The translations under genes and the position numbers were made by a program. From positions 30,221 to 94,220 of the forward strand of contig JAZRWI010000003.1 in NCBI GenBank assembly GCA_045599645.1: a stretch of 64,000 nt of DNA, written 5' to 3'. Below the pieces are notes generated by a model, which was given only the letters and a program-made list of their open reading frames with translations, was not told the origin of the DNA and did not search any database. This DNA is from RUG334 sp045599645 (GTDB lineage: Bacteria > Muiribacteriota > Ozemobacteria > Ozemobacterales > Ozemobacteraceae). Shown here one piece after another: positions 63,911 through 64,000 of the stretch. Position 1 is the stretch's first letter. Every line of letters starts with the position of its first letter.

Positions 63911-64000
63911 ACCTGGCGGCGACTGACTCTCCCACGGAGTTGCCCCCGCAGTACCATTAGCGTCTTCGTGCTTAACTGCTGAGTTCGGAATGGGATCAGG
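63911..64000 (-). rRNA. rrf: 5S ribosomal RNA, 3' part (cut by window edge)
   Basis: The minus strand reads CCTGATCCCATTCCGAACTC, then AGCAGTTAAGC and the conserved GGTACTGC and GGGAGAGT stretches, ending in CGCCGCCAGG. This is the last 90 or so bases of 5S rRNA; its 5' part and the rest of the rRNA operon lie beyond the window. Confidence 0.95.

Noticed and set aside
63616..63957. 113-aa minus-strand ORF
   Set aside because: It runs from the 5S rRNA through the terminator and the 107-bp repeats; no ribosome site and a composition set by the RNA gene and repeats.
1..64000. Prophage, insertion sequence or integron
   Set aside because: No integrase, transposase, phage structural gene or target-site duplication was seen; composition is even across the window apart from the highly expressed genes.

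Overview
The window is one contiguous, AT-rich, gene-dense stretch of a bacterial chromosome. The organism looks didermic (Gram-negative type): there is a secretin (PilQ/GspD), an inner-membrane pilus alignment complex, lipoproteins, a LysM periplasmic protein and a TAXI solute-binding protein. Most genes have GGAG-type ribosome sites, and sigma70-like promoters are easy to find. No phage, insertion sequence or CRISPR array is seen. The set of type IV pilus genes, HEAT-repeat proteins, class III cyclases and PPDK suggests an anaerobic, host- or sediment-associated member of a poorly cultured phylum (Riflebacteria/Ozemobacteria-like is my guess; this is inference and nothing in the window settles it).

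Layout. 1-925: 3' part of a NagZ-like glycosidase. 1044-7454: an operon of a small HEAT protein, a degenerate PP2C-type phosphatase, an unknown protein, a TPR protein, PilB and PilC. 7512-13374: a glycoconjugate cluster of two family-2 glycosyltransferases, a DUF2304 protein and an LTA-synthase-like transferase, facing a convergent STT3-like oligosaccharyltransferase. 13502-14098: a separately transcribed GspG-like pilin. 14242-29293: a long pilus/secretion operon of a PilM-PilN fusion, PilO, PilP-like protein, lipoprotein, secretin, HEAT protein, pseudo-rhomboid, Ig/kelch lipoprotein, RNase HI and an acidic membrane protein. 29306-35300 (minus strand): exported dual-specificity phosphatase, LysM protein, rhomboid protease, topoisomerase III. 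35461-45818: a second PilC, tRNA-Pro, Pgi, a 64-aa protein, DeoC, a minus-strand operon of small membrane/exported proteins ending in a 28-aa ORF, PPDK and NusB. 45861-50043: an MCP-PilZ chemoreceptor, a second PilB/GspE ATPase and an unknown protein. 50184-52759: TldD/TldE. 52881-58725: two tandem class III nucleotide cyclases. 58752-63215: DUF1963 and SnoaL-like proteins (minus), then a GGDEF protein and a TAXI receptor. 63216-64000: repeats, a terminator and the 3' part of a minus-strand 5S rRNA gene.

Two themes connect the window. One is a type IV pilus or type II-like secretion machine with two ATPases and two platform proteins spread over several loci. The other is second-messenger signalling: a GGDEF protein, a PilZ chemoreceptor and two large membrane cyclases. 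The most striking observation is that the two tandem cyclases have lost complementary halves of the catalytic site. The first keeps both metal aspartates but lacks the transition-state Asn/Arg. The second keeps Asn/Arg but lacks one metal Asp. This is the C1/C2 arrangement of animal adenylyl cyclases, so the pair is predicted to work only as a heterodimer. A second theme is a set of promoters whose -10 box ends exactly 7 nt before an ATG, predicting leaderless mRNAs.
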